NCBI RefSeq assembly: GCF_900111825.1
Contig: NZ_FOJM01000008.1
Coordinates: 175,723-239,722, forward strand
DNA length: 64,000 bases
Source of the DNA: Pedobacter suwonensis
Lineage (GTDB): Bacteria; Bacteroidota; Bacteroidia; Sphingobacteriales; Sphingobacteriaceae
Direction of reading: 5' to 3'
Shown: positions 16,533 through 25,826 of the stretch, piece after piece
Numbering within the stretch: the first letter of the stretch is position 1
Layout: each line of letters opens with the position of its first letter
The notes under the pieces: model-generated
Seen by the model: the letters and a program-made list of their open reading frames with translations, nothing else
Database searches by the model: none
Told to the model about the DNA's origin: nothing
Made by a program: the position numbers and the translations under genes

Positions 16533-19133
16533 ATGGCAAAGGGAATCAAGAAAATTGTTTGGACCGGCGAAGGTAAAGTATATAATGCCAAGAAAGGATC
16601 TATACCCGGTCAGTTAATGGTAGTAGCCCCTAGTGAGCGTATTTGGTTTAAAATTGGCGAATGGGAGGCTGGAACAACAGAGCAGGATAAAAAGAAAGAT
16701 ATAAAATGGGCAATTTTTAATCAAAAAGGAGTTATTGATTTTCAAAAAACAATCCCCAGCCATTTTAAATATGGCTTTAAAATTCCCAGAAAACTCTGCG
16801 GTCCTTATTTATGGTATATTGAAGCAAGCTGGAGTGGAAACTTTGATGGCAAATCAGGGCTGAAAGTCAGGGGCGAATCACCAGCAAAAATAGTAGACAG
16901 CAGATGGAGCCAAAATGAAGGTGGACCTGATGTACGCAAAACTTACCAGTTTTCTTATGGAGAACTTATTTGGCTCCGGCTTTTTACCGAAGGTTTAAAT
17001 GGCTATAACAACGTAGAAGTAAGGGTTTTCAGAAGGTTGAGGTCGGCAATGGGTTTATGGCCAAAAGATGATGAAGTAACCCGTAAAATTTACAGGGTTA
17101 GTGTAATTAATGGCGAAATTAATTTGAAAATTCCTAATACTTATTCCTGGTACCAGTCTATGAACGATAGGGCTGAAGTGGAGGAATTTTATGTTCGTGT
17201 GGTACATCCGGTAACTGGTAAATATATTGAAGATACCAGAAAGAAACCCGATACGGCCCATGCCCGTTTTTTAAGGATAAAAGACAAGGTGAAATCGCAG
17301 GTAGTGGAAAAGCCTCAAAACAGAACACCTGTTACCATTTACCAACCGGATAAAAATGAAGCAAGGTTTGAGTTATGTAAGTTTGAGCAGATTAATTTGA
17401 CCGAAGAGGGGGGGAAACCCGAACTTATTTTTGATAATGGAAAAGGAATTAAGAATACTGTCGATAGAAGGGAAAAAATAGTTGAATCTATTCATTTTAA
17501 GTTTGATAGTACAGAATTATTACCTGAAAGTTTAAGACAGCTTAATAACATTTTGAGGTTTTTATTAGAGCATCGTCATAGCACCATTCATCTCGATGGT
17601 TTTGCCTGTGTAATTGGGAAACAAAATCATAATAATGTATTATCGCAGAATAGAGCAATAACCGTTAGGGAATTTTTTGTAAAAGGAAAGTTAGATGCTA
17701 ACCGGATTAAAACCACTGGACATGGAGAAGTTAGTCCTACTGATGATAAAATGGGTCGGGATAATATCAAATATAAAAATGAATACGAATACGTAAATAA
17801 CAGACGGGTAGATATTGCATTTGAATATTATGGTCATAATGCCGAAACTATTATTTACGAAACAATAGCAGGAAATAAACCCAAAAAAATTACAATAGAA
17901 CCAATAAATTTTGATACCAAAGCTTGTTTCGAACGCAAAAAACATAGCAAAACCATCAAGTTGGTCAATGTTGATGTAAATGCTGAAAGCGAAGGTAAAA
18001 TTACGGTGCCTGCAGTATCTACAATGAGTAAATTTAACGTTGTACCTTTGAATTATATCTGGCCGAGACGGGATGGTATAAAGAATATCTATTCCGTTCA
18101 TATTCATACCTGCAGGTATTATTCTGTGCTAAATAATGCAACACTTGCCATACATGTTTACTCAGACATTAAATGGACGTTAGAATTTAAATGGTCTCAT
18201 ACGCAGCCTTTCGCCTATTCATATGGTAATAAACTATACGGTTATGAGTTAAAAAATGCCCAAGATAAAGCCATTGGGTCCGCTATTGATGCAGAGTGGT
18301 CTAAACGATACGGGGAAATGGCGCAAAAGTTTGAGTTATCTCTAACAGGAGAATGGACTTCGGCAAGTGGCAGCAAACAGAAAATAGAATTTGGGAAGGA
18401 GTGGGCAGAGCGTATTGCAAAAACATTGAAAGTTATCAATCAGGTTAAGCAGATGGCTGATCGTGTATCAAATTCCAGTTTAGCCAAAGGACGTTTTATG
18501 TTTGAAGTTAAAGCACCTGTTTTGGCCGTTTCTGCTCAGTGGTACCTTAAAAAAGCAAATCGTGTCGTCGGCGAGATCGTTGAGATTGGAGCAGATACTA
18601 GTCCTTTGATTGAGGCAGATATAAGTATCGATCTCATAGATATTGTGCTTAAATATGGTGGTAATGCAATATGCCCGGGAGCTGGAGAAGTGCTGGCATG
18701 GGTAAAAGATAAAATGAACAAATATGTCAAAATTACGTTTATAGTAACACTTGGCGGTGCAATTAACGTTTCGGGCAAGACGATAATTAATATCCGGTTT
18801 CCAAAAGAAACAACTGGTGAAGTAAAAATCACTGGCGAAATAAAAGTGAGTATTGAATTTAAAGCTACTGCAAAAGCCGAAACAGCAAGTATGGGTATTT
18901 CAGGAATTTTAAAGGCTGATGCTAAAACCAGTGTTACTGGTGGTGTAAAAGTTGGCGCAGATAATGATGGTGTATATGTTGCTCCTGTAGCAGAATTTGG
19001 AGGGATCAAAGCAACTTTTGTTGCTGCGACAACTATTAAGTTTGGCTTTATTAAGCGAACTTTCAGTTATGATGGAGAAGCAGTGCTTGTAGAAAAGGAT
19101 GAGGTTAATTTTAAAAAGCATTATCTAATTTAA
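16533..19133 (+). CDS. Putative large T6SS effector with internal OmpA-like domain
   Basis: 866 aa, no signal peptide. Residues 1-290 are beta-rich and repeat-like. Residues about 315-430 form an OmpA-like peptidoglycan-binding domain: I-H-F-K-F-D-S-T-E-L-L-P, then L-S-Q-N-R-A-I-T-V-R, and N-N-R-R-V-D-I-A-F-E at the end. The C-terminal 430 residues are unassigned; the last 150 are Gly/Ala/Thr/Val-rich with amphipathic strands. A wall-binding domain in a protein without an export signal makes sense if T6SS delivers it to a target periplasm. Placement behind the PAAR-like tip supports this. The toxic activity is unknown. Confidence 0.6.
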   Translation: MAKGIKKIVWTGEGKVYNAKKGSIPGQLMVVAPSERIWFKIGEWEAGTTEQDKKKDIKWAIFNQKGVIDFQKTIPSHFKYGFKIPRKLCGPYLWYIEASWSGNFDGKSGLKVRGESPAKIVDSRWSQNEGGPDVRKTYQFSYGELIWLRLFTEGLNGYNNVEVRVFRRLRSAMGLWPKDDEVTRKIYRVSVINGEINLKIPNTYSWYQSMNDRAEVEEFYVRVVHPVTGKYIEDTRKKPDTAHARFLRIKDKVKSQVVEKPQNRTPVTIYQPDKNEARFELCKFEQINLTEEGGKPELIFDNGKGIKNTVDRREKIVESIHFKFDSTELLPESLRQLNNILRFLLEHRHSTIHLDGFACVIGKQNHNNVLSQNRAITVREFFVKGKLDANRIKTTGHGEVSPTDDKMGRDNIKYKNEYEYVNNRRVDIAFEYYGHNAETIIYETIAGNKPKKITIEPINFDTKACFERKKHSKTIKLVNVDVNAESEGKITVPAVSTMSKFNVVPLNYIWPRRDGIKNIYSVHIHTCRYYSVLNNATLAIHVYSDIKWTLEFKWSHTQPFAYSYGNKLYGYELKNAQDKAIGSAIDAEWSKRYGEMAQKFELSLTGEWTSASGSKQKIEFGKEWAERIAKTLKVINQVKQMADRVSNSSLAKGRFMFEVKAPVLAVSAQWYLKKANRVVGEIVEIGADTSPLIEADISIDLIDIVLKYGGNAICPGAGEVLAWVKDKMNKYVKITFIVTLGGAINVSGKTIINIRFPKETTGEVKITGEIKVSIEFKATAKAETASMGISGILKADAKTSVTGGVKVGADNDGVYVAPVAEFGGIKATFVAATTIKFGFIKRTFSYDGEAVLVEKDEVNFKKHYLI

Positions 19134-19142
19134 TTTTTATTT

Positions 19143-19838
19143 ATGAAAAAAATTACGGTCATTTTATTTTGTTTGGCGCTATGGAGTTGTAGTCAAAAGA
19201 AAATCGATTTAAAAGATCTTATAGTAGGTCAAAAGCCAAATATTGATCTTTCAGCTTTTACCGATAATATCAAAGAACAGCGTGGACGTTTTGAAATGCC
19301 AACGGAAAATGGTGTTCAACTAGTTGATAAAGGCGAAAAAGTAGTATATTATTATTTTGCAGGTAAAAAAAACATAACTTTCTATAAGGCTAAAATTGCA
19401 GATGTTTTAGAAACCAAAGTTGTGACCTATAATGGTTTAGTGAGCTTTATAAGCGTGCATCCAGATAACAGAGATGCTGTAAGTTTGCTTAAAGATTTGC
19501 TTAAAACTTACGGCGCCCCCGATTCGATTTCCTATGATACAAGAAAATTCATAGGCTCAGATAGCGAAACCGCTAATGTTTTAAAAAATGCATTACCACG
19601 CTATGTAAAGGAGGTAGCAGATGAATTTGATAATAAGTCAACACAATATCCTCAGCAGTTTTTTTGGAGCAAAAATGATATACTTAACTACATAACAATA
19701 GATCCGACAAACGCAAATCTCAATATGTCTGTTAAGATTGTAACCAAACGAGCTTATATGGACCACATTGTTCAAGAATATGCAAAACCACTATTAAAAG
19801 AATATGATAGTCCCTTTGCCCACCTTTTTAAAAAATAG
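19143..19838 (+). CDS. Lipoprotein, candidate immunity protein
   Basis: 231 aa with a type II signal peptide: basic start, short hydrophobic core and lipobox L-W-S-C at about 13-16. Ser-Gln-Lys-Lys after the Cys does not clearly predict the final membrane. The gene starts nine bases after the large putative effector, on the same strand. The body is charged with no recognised domain. As with many effector/immunity pairs acting in the periplasm, a lipid-anchored protein directly after the toxin gene is a good immunity candidate; the evidence is position and localisation only. Confidence 0.5.
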   Translation: MKKITVILFCLALWSCSQKKIDLKDLIVGQKPNIDLSAFTDNIKEQRGRFEMPTENGVQLVDKGEKVVYYYFAGKKNITFYKAKIADVLETKVVTYNGLVSFISVHPDNRDAVSLLKDLLKTYGAPDSISYDTRKFIGSDSETANVLKNALPRYVKEVADEFDNKSTQYPQQFFWSKNDILNYITIDPTNANLNMSVKIVTKRAYMDHIVQEYAKPLLKEYDSPFAHLFKK

Positions 19839-19902
19839 TGGATCACCCAATTTGGGTATCCGACGAACAAAGACTAATAGTTAGTTTGTACATAAATTAC
19901 CA

Positions 19903-20685
19903 ATGATGAAAGAACCTTATTACTTAGTAGACTTTAATGTCTCACTAGCAAATTTTGATATTTTGATCAATGATGTGCTTGCCTTTTCTTATAACGATGG
20001 GGGAAGCATTTACTCAAATTATCCTATTAACCATTTTATCCTAAGCAGTGGTGTACAGCAGGTTAAAGTAAGGTTCAAACCTTTAAAAAATTCACAAACC
20101 ATACATCATGAAGCCGAAGCCATTATCAAAATCCAATACCTTGATGCTTCTACAATGGATCAGGAGCAGCTGACAACCGTATATGAGTATAAAATGCCAA
20201 AGGCTAAAAGGGATACATTACCGATGTTAGAATCAATAGGCGAATTTAAGGCAGAAGTACCTTACCGGTTAATAGGCTGGAGTGATGCAGGTATAATCGA
20301 TATTAAAAATGAAGTTGCTCTTGAACGGATACATAACTATTACCGCCGTATTTATACCCTTTTTAAAGATAAGGATGTAAACAGTCTTGCCTTGCTCTTA
20401 AAAAAAAGATATGAAGAAACAGATGCATCCATGTACCTCGACGAAGATAATATAGCTGGATTAAATAATATTTTTAAGATGCTGGAAGCTGAAGGCTATA
20501 TCATGCAGGATTTTCCTGAAACGCCACAGATATCTTTGTATGCGAAAAATAGAATAGTGAATTTAGTTAGGGAGAATACATCACCTGTTATTTTTTATCT
20601 AAAAAAGGAGACGAATGAAGAATTTGGGTTTCCTTTCTACATTTATCTGCCTAAAGGCAAAAATTCTTTTGAAATTATCCGATAG
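19903..20685 (+). CDS. T6SS-island protein, signal-less member of a paralogue pair
   Basis: 260 aa, no signal peptide. It is homologous over most of its length to the lipoprotein encoded at 21757-22719: both have an N-terminal beta domain with a F-D-I-L-I-N-D / Y-E-I-L-L-N-D strand, a central x-I-V/I-G-W-S motif, an amphipathic Y-Y/N-N-Y-x-x-x-x-x-L-x-x-x-D helix, and the C-terminus E-I-I-R. Stops just upstream of the ATG show that the signal sequence is absent, not missed. Function unknown; a cytoplasmic counterpart of the lipoprotein is inferred. Two tandem Met codons leave the exact start open by one residue. Confidence 0.5.
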   Translation: MMKEPYYLVDFNVSLANFDILINDVLAFSYNDGGSIYSNYPINHFILSSGVQQVKVRFKPLKNSQTIHHEAEAIIKIQYLDASTMDQEQLTTVYEYKMPKAKRDTLPMLESIGEFKAEVPYRLIGWSDAGIIDIKNEVALERIHNYYRRIYTLFKDKDVNSLALLLKKRYEETDASMYLDEDNIAGLNNIFKMLEAEGYIMQDFPETPQISLYAKNRIVNLVRENTSPVIFYLKKETNEEFGFPFYIYLPKGKNSFEIIR

Positions 20686-20967
20686 ATAATTTGTATTAAC
20701 GCATAAATTAACTTCATTTTTATCTTTTTGGATTGCGACATTCCAAATACAAACCTAGAAAAGAAATTGATTGGTAAATGTATATGTGAATTAAGAATTA
20801 TGAAACAATCACTTACTAAGATCAAGATATATACAGGCTTTACCTCCCTGAAATGGTAAATTTTTCGAAAGGTCATGAGAAAGAGCAAATGACTTCGAAA
20901 AAGATCTATCAGTCGATGCTTATAGCATGTAAATGGTGTAAATTTGATAGCGGTATTTATTAAAAGC

Positions 20968-21657
20968 ATGATCGTCAAAAGAATTTCAATTGTCTTATTC
21001 TGTTATTTCCTGCTTTTTAGGCTTTATGCTGTTTGCTCATTATTCTATTCCTTCATTAGCCAAGCCCCAAATAAAGCCCTGATAAGAAATACCAACGATG
21101 GTTATCAGCTGACCATTTTTCAGCTTGAATTTTATTTTTTCCTTATTGTTTTATATAGTTTCAGGCCTTCACGTTTTAAAAAAACGATTGCTCAAAGCTA
21201 TAAGCAGAGTGGTACTGAAATGGCCTCTAGAAAATCATTTTTCTGGATCGTTTATGTTGGTATGCTACTTGCCGTTTTTGGGATACCTTTATTAATATTA
21301 CATGATTCAATCGCTGGTGTATTTGAGATCATTACAGTAGCCAACCAGTATATTATTGAAAGCTTTGGTTTACTGATGATGGCTGTTATTTTTATTGGTT
21401 TAAATATAACGGGCTTTTACTACGATTTCGTAAATGCTTTTGATCATGCCAGGACTCAGTTTTTCAGGTCTTTGTTCGCATTTATATTAACCATCCCAAT
21501 CTCAGCTTTTTTGTATTTTATTTCAGTTCTACTACAGAAAAAAACCGATGCATTAATCATAATTTGTTTGGCCTTTAATCTTTCTTTTCTCTATCTAAGT
21601 ATTATCGGCCCTTTAACTAAAATAATTTATAGGTCTAAAAGAAAAACTGCTAAATAA
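20968..21657 (+). CDS. Polytopic membrane protein of the T6SS island
   Basis: 229 aa from the ATG at 20968; a TTG at 20944 would add eight residues. Five hydrophobic segments are visible (about residues 5-28, 45-60, 88-108, 125-150, 160-185, with a possible sixth near the end), so it lies in the inner membrane. No transporter or enzyme motif is seen. It sits between two paralogous island proteins, behind the large putative effector. Membrane-embedded immunity against a membrane-active toxin is one possibility, but nothing in the sequence proves it. Confidence 0.5.
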   Translation: MIVKRISIVLFCYFLLFRLYAVCSLFYSFISQAPNKALIRNTNDGYQLTIFQLEFYFFLIVLYSFRPSRFKKTIAQSYKQSGTEMASRKSFFWIVYVGMLLAVFGIPLLILHDSIAGVFEIITVANQYIIESFGLLMMAVIFIGLNITGFYYDFVNAFDHARTQFFRSLFAFILTIPISAFLYFISVLLQKKTDALIIICLAFNLSFLYLSIIGPLTKIIYRSKRKTAK

Positions 21658-21756
21658 TTACTTAGAAAAACCAATCAGAGATATTTGGTGCATGGTTTGT
21701 GGATTAGATGTGTAAATCCAAATAAGAAAACCGCTCAATTAAATTTTAATACAGGA

Positions 21757-22719
21757 ATGACAGATAGGTTGATAAAATTGATTGCACTAGGAGTTTGTTT
21801 AAGTTTACCATCCTGTGCACAGGATAGAAAAGATACAGCAGCCGACAATAAAATCGCAGGAAAAACAGATTATCAAAAGGAAGGTGTTTTGTTTAAATTA
21901 AAGCATGAGCATTTAGACTGTTCGTATGAAATATTGTTGAATGACATGCCGATAGTTACTTATTTTGGATTAGGCGAAAGATCTGGTTTAACGGTAGATC
22001 TCAATCAGTATATCTTGAAGCCGGGAAAACAGGAAGTAACCATAAGAATGTTCCCTGTAAAGAAAGAGGAAAATCATTTTGCTCCAAAGCTATCTAAAAG
22101 CGCTTTTGTTAAAATAGAAATTACAAAGAACAAAGAGCCAATGACGATGCTCGATCAGTTAAATGCTAGGGGCAAAGGAAAAGAATATAAATGGGAAACA
22201 TTAACCTATCAAACACCCAGGTTAGATAAGCCTTTGCCATATATAGCGTATAAAACGTCGTTTGTAGTTGATGAGAAAGATGTTAACTGGAAAATTGTGG
22301 GCTGGAGCAAAAGTAAAAAGTTAAATAACGATCCAAACCTTCGTAAAGAAGTTGATGAATTTTATAACAATTACAAAAAGGTATTGGAAGAGGGGGATAG
22401 AAATAAATTTCTTTCATTAGTAAGAACTGCAATTGATGAAGAAGCAGCATCAAAACCCTGGGATAAAGAGATTGAAAATCAGCTTACCAAGAATATGATT
22501 GATTATGCTGCTGAAAAAAGAAATTTTATATACCCCTGTACAAAAGCAGAATTAAAATTTTTTGGAGATGGGAGAGTGGTAACTTTGGTATGTGCAGATA
22601 CACTTACATTCGGAGATGCTCCGCTGATTTCTAAGACTGCTAAAAATATGGTGCCAAAATCTCACACCTTTTATCTTCACAGACCAGCAGGTACCAATAA
22701 ACTCGAAATTATCAGATGA
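21757..22719 (+). CDS. Lipoprotein, paralogue of the 19903-20685 protein
   Basis: The ATG at 21757 (320 aa) is chosen over 21685 because it directly precedes a type II signal peptide with lipobox L-P-S-C at about residues 21-24. The rest aligns with the signal-less protein at 19903: shared Y-E-I-L-L-N-D, K-I-V-G-W-S, an amphipathic helix with E-E-G-D, and the E-I-I-R end. The two genes flank a membrane protein. A lipid-anchored periplasmic role linked to T6SS cargo (protection or folding) is inferred from the neighbourhood. Confidence 0.55.
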   Translation: MTDRLIKLIALGVCLSLPSCAQDRKDTAADNKIAGKTDYQKEGVLFKLKHEHLDCSYEILLNDMPIVTYFGLGERSGLTVDLNQYILKPGKQEVTIRMFPVKKEENHFAPKLSKSAFVKIEITKNKEPMTMLDQLNARGKGKEYKWETLTYQTPRLDKPLPYIAYKTSFVVDEKDVNWKIVGWSKSKKLNNDPNLRKEVDEFYNNYKKVLEEGDRNKFLSLVRTAIDEEAASKPWDKEIENQLTKNMIDYAAEKRNFIYPCTKAELKFFGDGRVVTLVCADTLTFGDAPLISKTAKNMVPKSHTFYLHRPAGTNKLEIIR

Positions 22720-22839
22720 TAAAAGAAAGGTTGTTTTTATCTTTTTCTTAAAATAGGCCCTAACTTTTTATTTCCGGTATCGAACTTAAATAATAAGACT
22801 TTGGAAGCACTTTTAATAAGATAATTTATATTGTAAAAT

Positions 22840-23301
22840 ATGTTTTATAAAATCTATTTAGAAAATAACGAGCTGATTATTCAAACATTCTTTTTAAAGG
22901 AAAAAATTGCTATTGATTCAATTGATGACATCATTATTTTCTATAATCGAAGTTTTAATAAGCATAAACTATTTACTTACTTTAATAAGCCAGTACAATA
23001 TGAACTAACCAGGAAATCCTGGTTTTATCAAATGTTATTTCAAATATTTTTAGTTTTTAATACAGAAAAGTTTAGAATTTACCGGGTTTATGAAAACGAA
23101 ATCATTACCCTAATGTTCAGCTTATTAAAGCCGTACCTTCCTACGCTCATTGAAACCAGAGATCTGGATCTAGACAATAGTTTTATATGGATGACTGAGG
23201 ATGAGGGTGGCCACTTTAAGCAAACGAAACTTGTTTATAGTAGGGAAGGCTTAGGTTTGAAAAGAGTAATGTTGAAGCATAAGATATTGATGCAGAAATA
23301 G
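22840..23301 (+). CDS. Uncharacterised 153-aa protein
   Basis: 153 aa, very rich in Phe, Tyr, Leu and Lys. The layout is a short beta-rich start, an aromatic hydrophobic stretch (about residues 68-82, W-F-Y-Q-M-L-F-Q-I-F-L-V-F) and a charged C-terminus. The hydrophobic stretch could be a weak membrane association. It closes the T6SS cargo island and is convergent with the LysR gene, whose stop abuts its own (23301/23302). No family recognised. Low GC matches its left-hand neighbours more than the hut genes to the right. Confidence 0.45.
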   Translation: MFYKIYLENNELIIQTFFLKEKIAIDSIDDIIIFYNRSFNKHKLFTYFNKPVQYELTRKSWFYQMLFQIFLVFNTEKFRIYRVYENEIITLMFSLLKPYLPTLIETRDLDLDNSFIWMTEDEGGHFKQTKLVYSREGLGLKRVMLKHKILMQK

Positions 23302-24195
23302 CTAAGTGTTATCTTTCAACAGCAATTTAATCACATTTTTTAACGCAGGATTCCGGTTAGATTCCTTCCAGATCATATACAGTTCCGTTCGCTGCGGAAT
23401 ATGGGTAAGTTCTACAAAATTTACATTTTCCTGGTAACCATATTGTAAGCCGGTGGGTACAATGGCAATACCTAAGCCTTCCTCTACCAGTTTAAAAATC
23501 GTTAACGCATTAACGGATTTATGATAAGTTTTGGGTTTAAAACCATGATCCTCACAAATGCTCATCATTAAGTCGTAATAAAAAGGACTGTCATCGCTCG
23601 AGAAAAAGATAAAGGGTTCGTCGCCCAGTTTTTTTACCGCTTCGTAACTGGCCTTTTTCATTGGGTGACTTTTAGGCAATACCAGCGAAAAGGTATCCTG
23701 ATGGATCATGTGTTTAGAAATGCCAGGATTAAACTGCTGCATTCTTACAAAACCGATGTCGAGCATATCTTTTTCCAGTAATTCGATCTGTAACTTATTG
23801 GGCATTTCATCCAGATTGGTGCTGATTTCCGGAAAAACTTTGTTCAGTTTAAAGATCACTTCAGGTACAATTTTTTGTGCTGCAGAACCCAAAAATCCAA
23901 TGCGGAGTTCGCCCTGTTTACCCTCATTAATATTACTGACCTGTTTTTTAATGTTTTCGATATGGCTGAAGATAAAGTCTACTTCATCTTTAAGATAAAG
24001 GCCTGCTTCTGTCAGTGCGACTTTTTTCTTGTTCCGGTCAAATAGAGGTGCATTAAAAATCTCCTCCATTTGCTTAATCTGCCGGCTTAGTCCAGGCTGC
24101 GAAATAAATAAGCGGTCTGCAGCCTTCCTAAACTTCAGTTCCTCCGCCAAAACCTGAAAATATTTCAAATGCCTAAGCTCTATCTGATAACTCAT
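23302..24195 (-). CDS. LysR-family regulator next to hut genes
   Basis: 297 aa, a standard LysR architecture: N-terminal winged HTH (F-R-K-A-A-D-R-L-F-I-S-Q-P-G-L-S-R-Q-I near residues 18-36), linker helix, then a periplasmic-binding-like effector domain from about residue 92. It is divergent from hutH with a 77-base gap that carries an inverted-repeat LysR-type site, so it probably controls histidine degradation, with an unknown co-inducer (urocanate is a reasonable guess). It is not HutC, the GntR-type repressor used in Proteobacteria. Confidence 0.75.
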   Translation of the reverse strand: MSYQIELRHLKYFQVLAEELKFRKAADRLFISQPGLSRQIKQMEEIFNAPLFDRNKKKVALTEAGLYLKDEVDFIFSHIENIKKQVSNINEGKQGELRIGFLGSAAQKIVPEVIFKLNKVFPEISTNLDEMPNKLQIELLEKDMLDIGFVRMQQFNPGISKHMIHQDTFSLVLPKSHPMKKASYEAVKKLGDEPFIFFSSDDSPFYYDLMMSICEDHGFKPKTYHKSVNALTIFKLVEEGLGIAIVPTGLQYGYQENVNFVELTHIPQRTELYMIWKESNRNPALKNVIKLLLKDNT

Positions 24196-24216
24196 GGTTA
24201 TTACGTGATGATGTAA

Positions 24217-24236
24217 TTGGTATTTATAGGTATCAA
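24217..24236. promoter_or_regulatory. Candidate LysR-type operator (TTGGTA-N8-TATCAA)
   Basis: An imperfect dyad between lysR and hutH, TTGGTA and TATCAA spaced by 8 bases, contains the T-N11-A core usual for LysR regulators. It lies just upstream of the hutH -7 box, where an activator would contact polymerase. Confidence 0.4.
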
Positions 24237-24246
24237 ATATAGCGCT

Positions 24247-24254
24247 TATTTTTG
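24247..24254 (+). promoter_or_regulatory. -7 box TATTTTTG of hutH
   Basis: A perfect TAnnTTTG box 19 bases before the hutH ATG. The -33 region is poor, consistent with a promoter that needs an activator. Confidence 0.5.
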
Positions 24255-24272
24255 TTTAAAGCCTTCATCGTT

Positions 24273-25808
24273 ATGAACCAACAAGAGATTTTTAACTACG
24301 GAACCGATCATTTAACTGCTAAATTGGCTTTAGCCATCAGTAAGGGTGAAGTGAAAGGCATATTAAGCGAAAGCACAAAGGAGAGAGTGCTTAAAAGCAG
24401 CGAAGTGGTTGAGCGGATTGCGGGTTCCGGGCTGGCTGTTTATGGTATTAATACAGGTTTTGGTCCGCTTTGTACTTCCATGATCTCGGCTGTTGATACG
24501 CGAAAGCTACAGGAAAATATCCTGAAAAGCCATGCTGTGGGTGTTGGTGAACCGATAGATGATGAAATATCAAAGCTAATGCTGGTATTAAAATTACAAG
24601 CACTGGCTAAAGGTTATTCGGGCATTAAGATCGAAACGCTTGAACGAATGACCTGGTTTCTGGAAACCGGTGCAACACCTCTGGTTCCCAAACAAGGCTC
24701 TGTCGGTGCTTCGGGCGATCTTGCTCCCCTTTCTCATCTCTTTTTACCTTTGATTGGTTTGGGTAAGGTTCACTATAAAGGAGAAATTATAGCTACAGCT
24801 GAACTTTTAAAAGAACACCAGATGCAGCCTTTACAATTAGGACCCAAAGAAGGCCTGGCTTTAATTAATGGTACACAGTTTATTGCTGCGCATGCCATTA
24901 AGGTAGTGCAACGTTTAGAGAATGTGCTGGCATCAGCAGATATTATAGCGGCAATGATGATTGAGGGCTTACAGGGATCACAAAAACCTTTTCATGCAGA
25001 GCTCCATGAGCTGAGGCCATATCCTGCAAATATTTCGGTGGCAGAACAGGTGCGCAAACTCCTGGAGGGTTCTGAAATTATGAAATCACATGCCGACTGT
25101 GCTAAAGTACAGGATCCGTATTCTTTAAGATGCATTCCGCAGGTACACGGCGCTTCCAGAACGGCCTGGTTACATTTAAAGGAAGCTTTAGAAATCGAAC
25201 TGAATTCGGTAACCGATAACCCCGTGATATTTGATGATGATTTAACCATCAGCGGAGGTAATTTTCACGGTCAGCCACTGGCTTTGCCCCTTGATTATGC
25301 TTGTTTAGCAGCTGCTGAAATCGGAAATATCAGTGACCGGAGAATTTATCTCTCGCTTGAGGGAAATACCCCCGGTGTGCCGAAATTGCTGATGAAAGAG
25401 ACCGGATTAAATTCTGGTTTTATGATTGTCCAATATACTTCCGCAGCTTTGGCAAGCGAGAATAAAGGTCTCTGTTTCCCGGCCAGTGCGGATAGCATCC
25501 CAACTTCTTTAGGTCAGGAGGATCACGTGAGTATGGGTTCGATCAGCGGACGTAAAGCGCTTCAGGTGATCGAGAACGTAGAGAAAATTTTGGGTATAGA
25601 ATTATTTTGTGCTGCACAGGCTGTTGACTACCACCATCCATTAAAGCCTGGTAAAATATTGGCTGCGGTACATGATTTCGTGCGTACCGAAATTGATCAT
25701 TTTGAAGAAGACCAAATCATGTATGATAGGATGGAAAATGCCATCGAAATGGTGCAGACAGGTAAAATTGTAGTCATTGCCAATCAAGCCGCATCTACAT
25801 TGAATTAA
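24273..25808 (+). CDS. hutH: Histidine ammonia-lyase
   Basis: The ATG at 24273 gives 511 aa, the usual length; the in-frame TTG at 24252 would only add seven residues. The enzyme removes ammonia from L-histidine to give trans-urocanate, the first step of the hut pathway, in the cytoplasm. The MIO-forming triad Ala-Ser-Gly is at 146-148 inside G-S-V-G-A-S-G-D-L-A-P-L-S-H. Other family blocks are Y-G-I-N-T-G-F-G-P near 58, L-I-N-G-T-Q near 205 and Q-D-P-Y-S-L-R-C near 285. It is followed after 18 bases by hutU. Confidence 0.95.
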   Translation: MNQQEIFNYGTDHLTAKLALAISKGEVKGILSESTKERVLKSSEVVERIAGSGLAVYGINTGFGPLCTSMISAVDTRKLQENILKSHAVGVGEPIDDEISKLMLVLKLQALAKGYSGIKIETLERMTWFLETGATPLVPKQGSVGASGDLAPLSHLFLPLIGLGKVHYKGEIIATAELLKEHQMQPLQLGPKEGLALINGTQFIAAHAIKVVQRLENVLASADIIAAMMIEGLQGSQKPFHAELHELRPYPANISVAEQVRKLLEGSEIMKSHADCAKVQDPYSLRCIPQVHGASRTAWLHLKEALEIELNSVTDNPVIFDDDLTISGGNFHGQPLALPLDYACLAAAEIGNISDRRIYLSLEGNTPGVPKLLMKETGLNSGFMIVQYTSAALASENKGLCFPASADSIPTSLGQEDHVSMGSISGRKALQVIENVEKILGIELFCAAQAVDYHHPLKPGKILAAVHDFVRTEIDHFEEDQIMYDRMENAIEMVQTGKIVVIANQAASTLN

Positions 25809-25826
25809 CAATTTAATTTTCAGATT

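Noticed and set aside
18536..19009. 157-codon minus-strand frame inside the large effector candidate
   Set aside because: It is the antisense shadow of a Gly/Val/Thr-rich coding stretch, which gives long Pro/Thr/Ile frames by base composition.
20862..20967. Short plus-strand frame with A-C-K-W-C-K-F-D-S-G, recalling the DUF4280 start
   Set aside because: Only about 36 codons with no further PAAR-like Cys; similarity is too short to call a relic.
20643..20978. 111-codon minus-strand frame
   Set aside because: It overlaps the end of a good plus-strand gene, has a low-complexity hydrophobic composition and no context on that strand.
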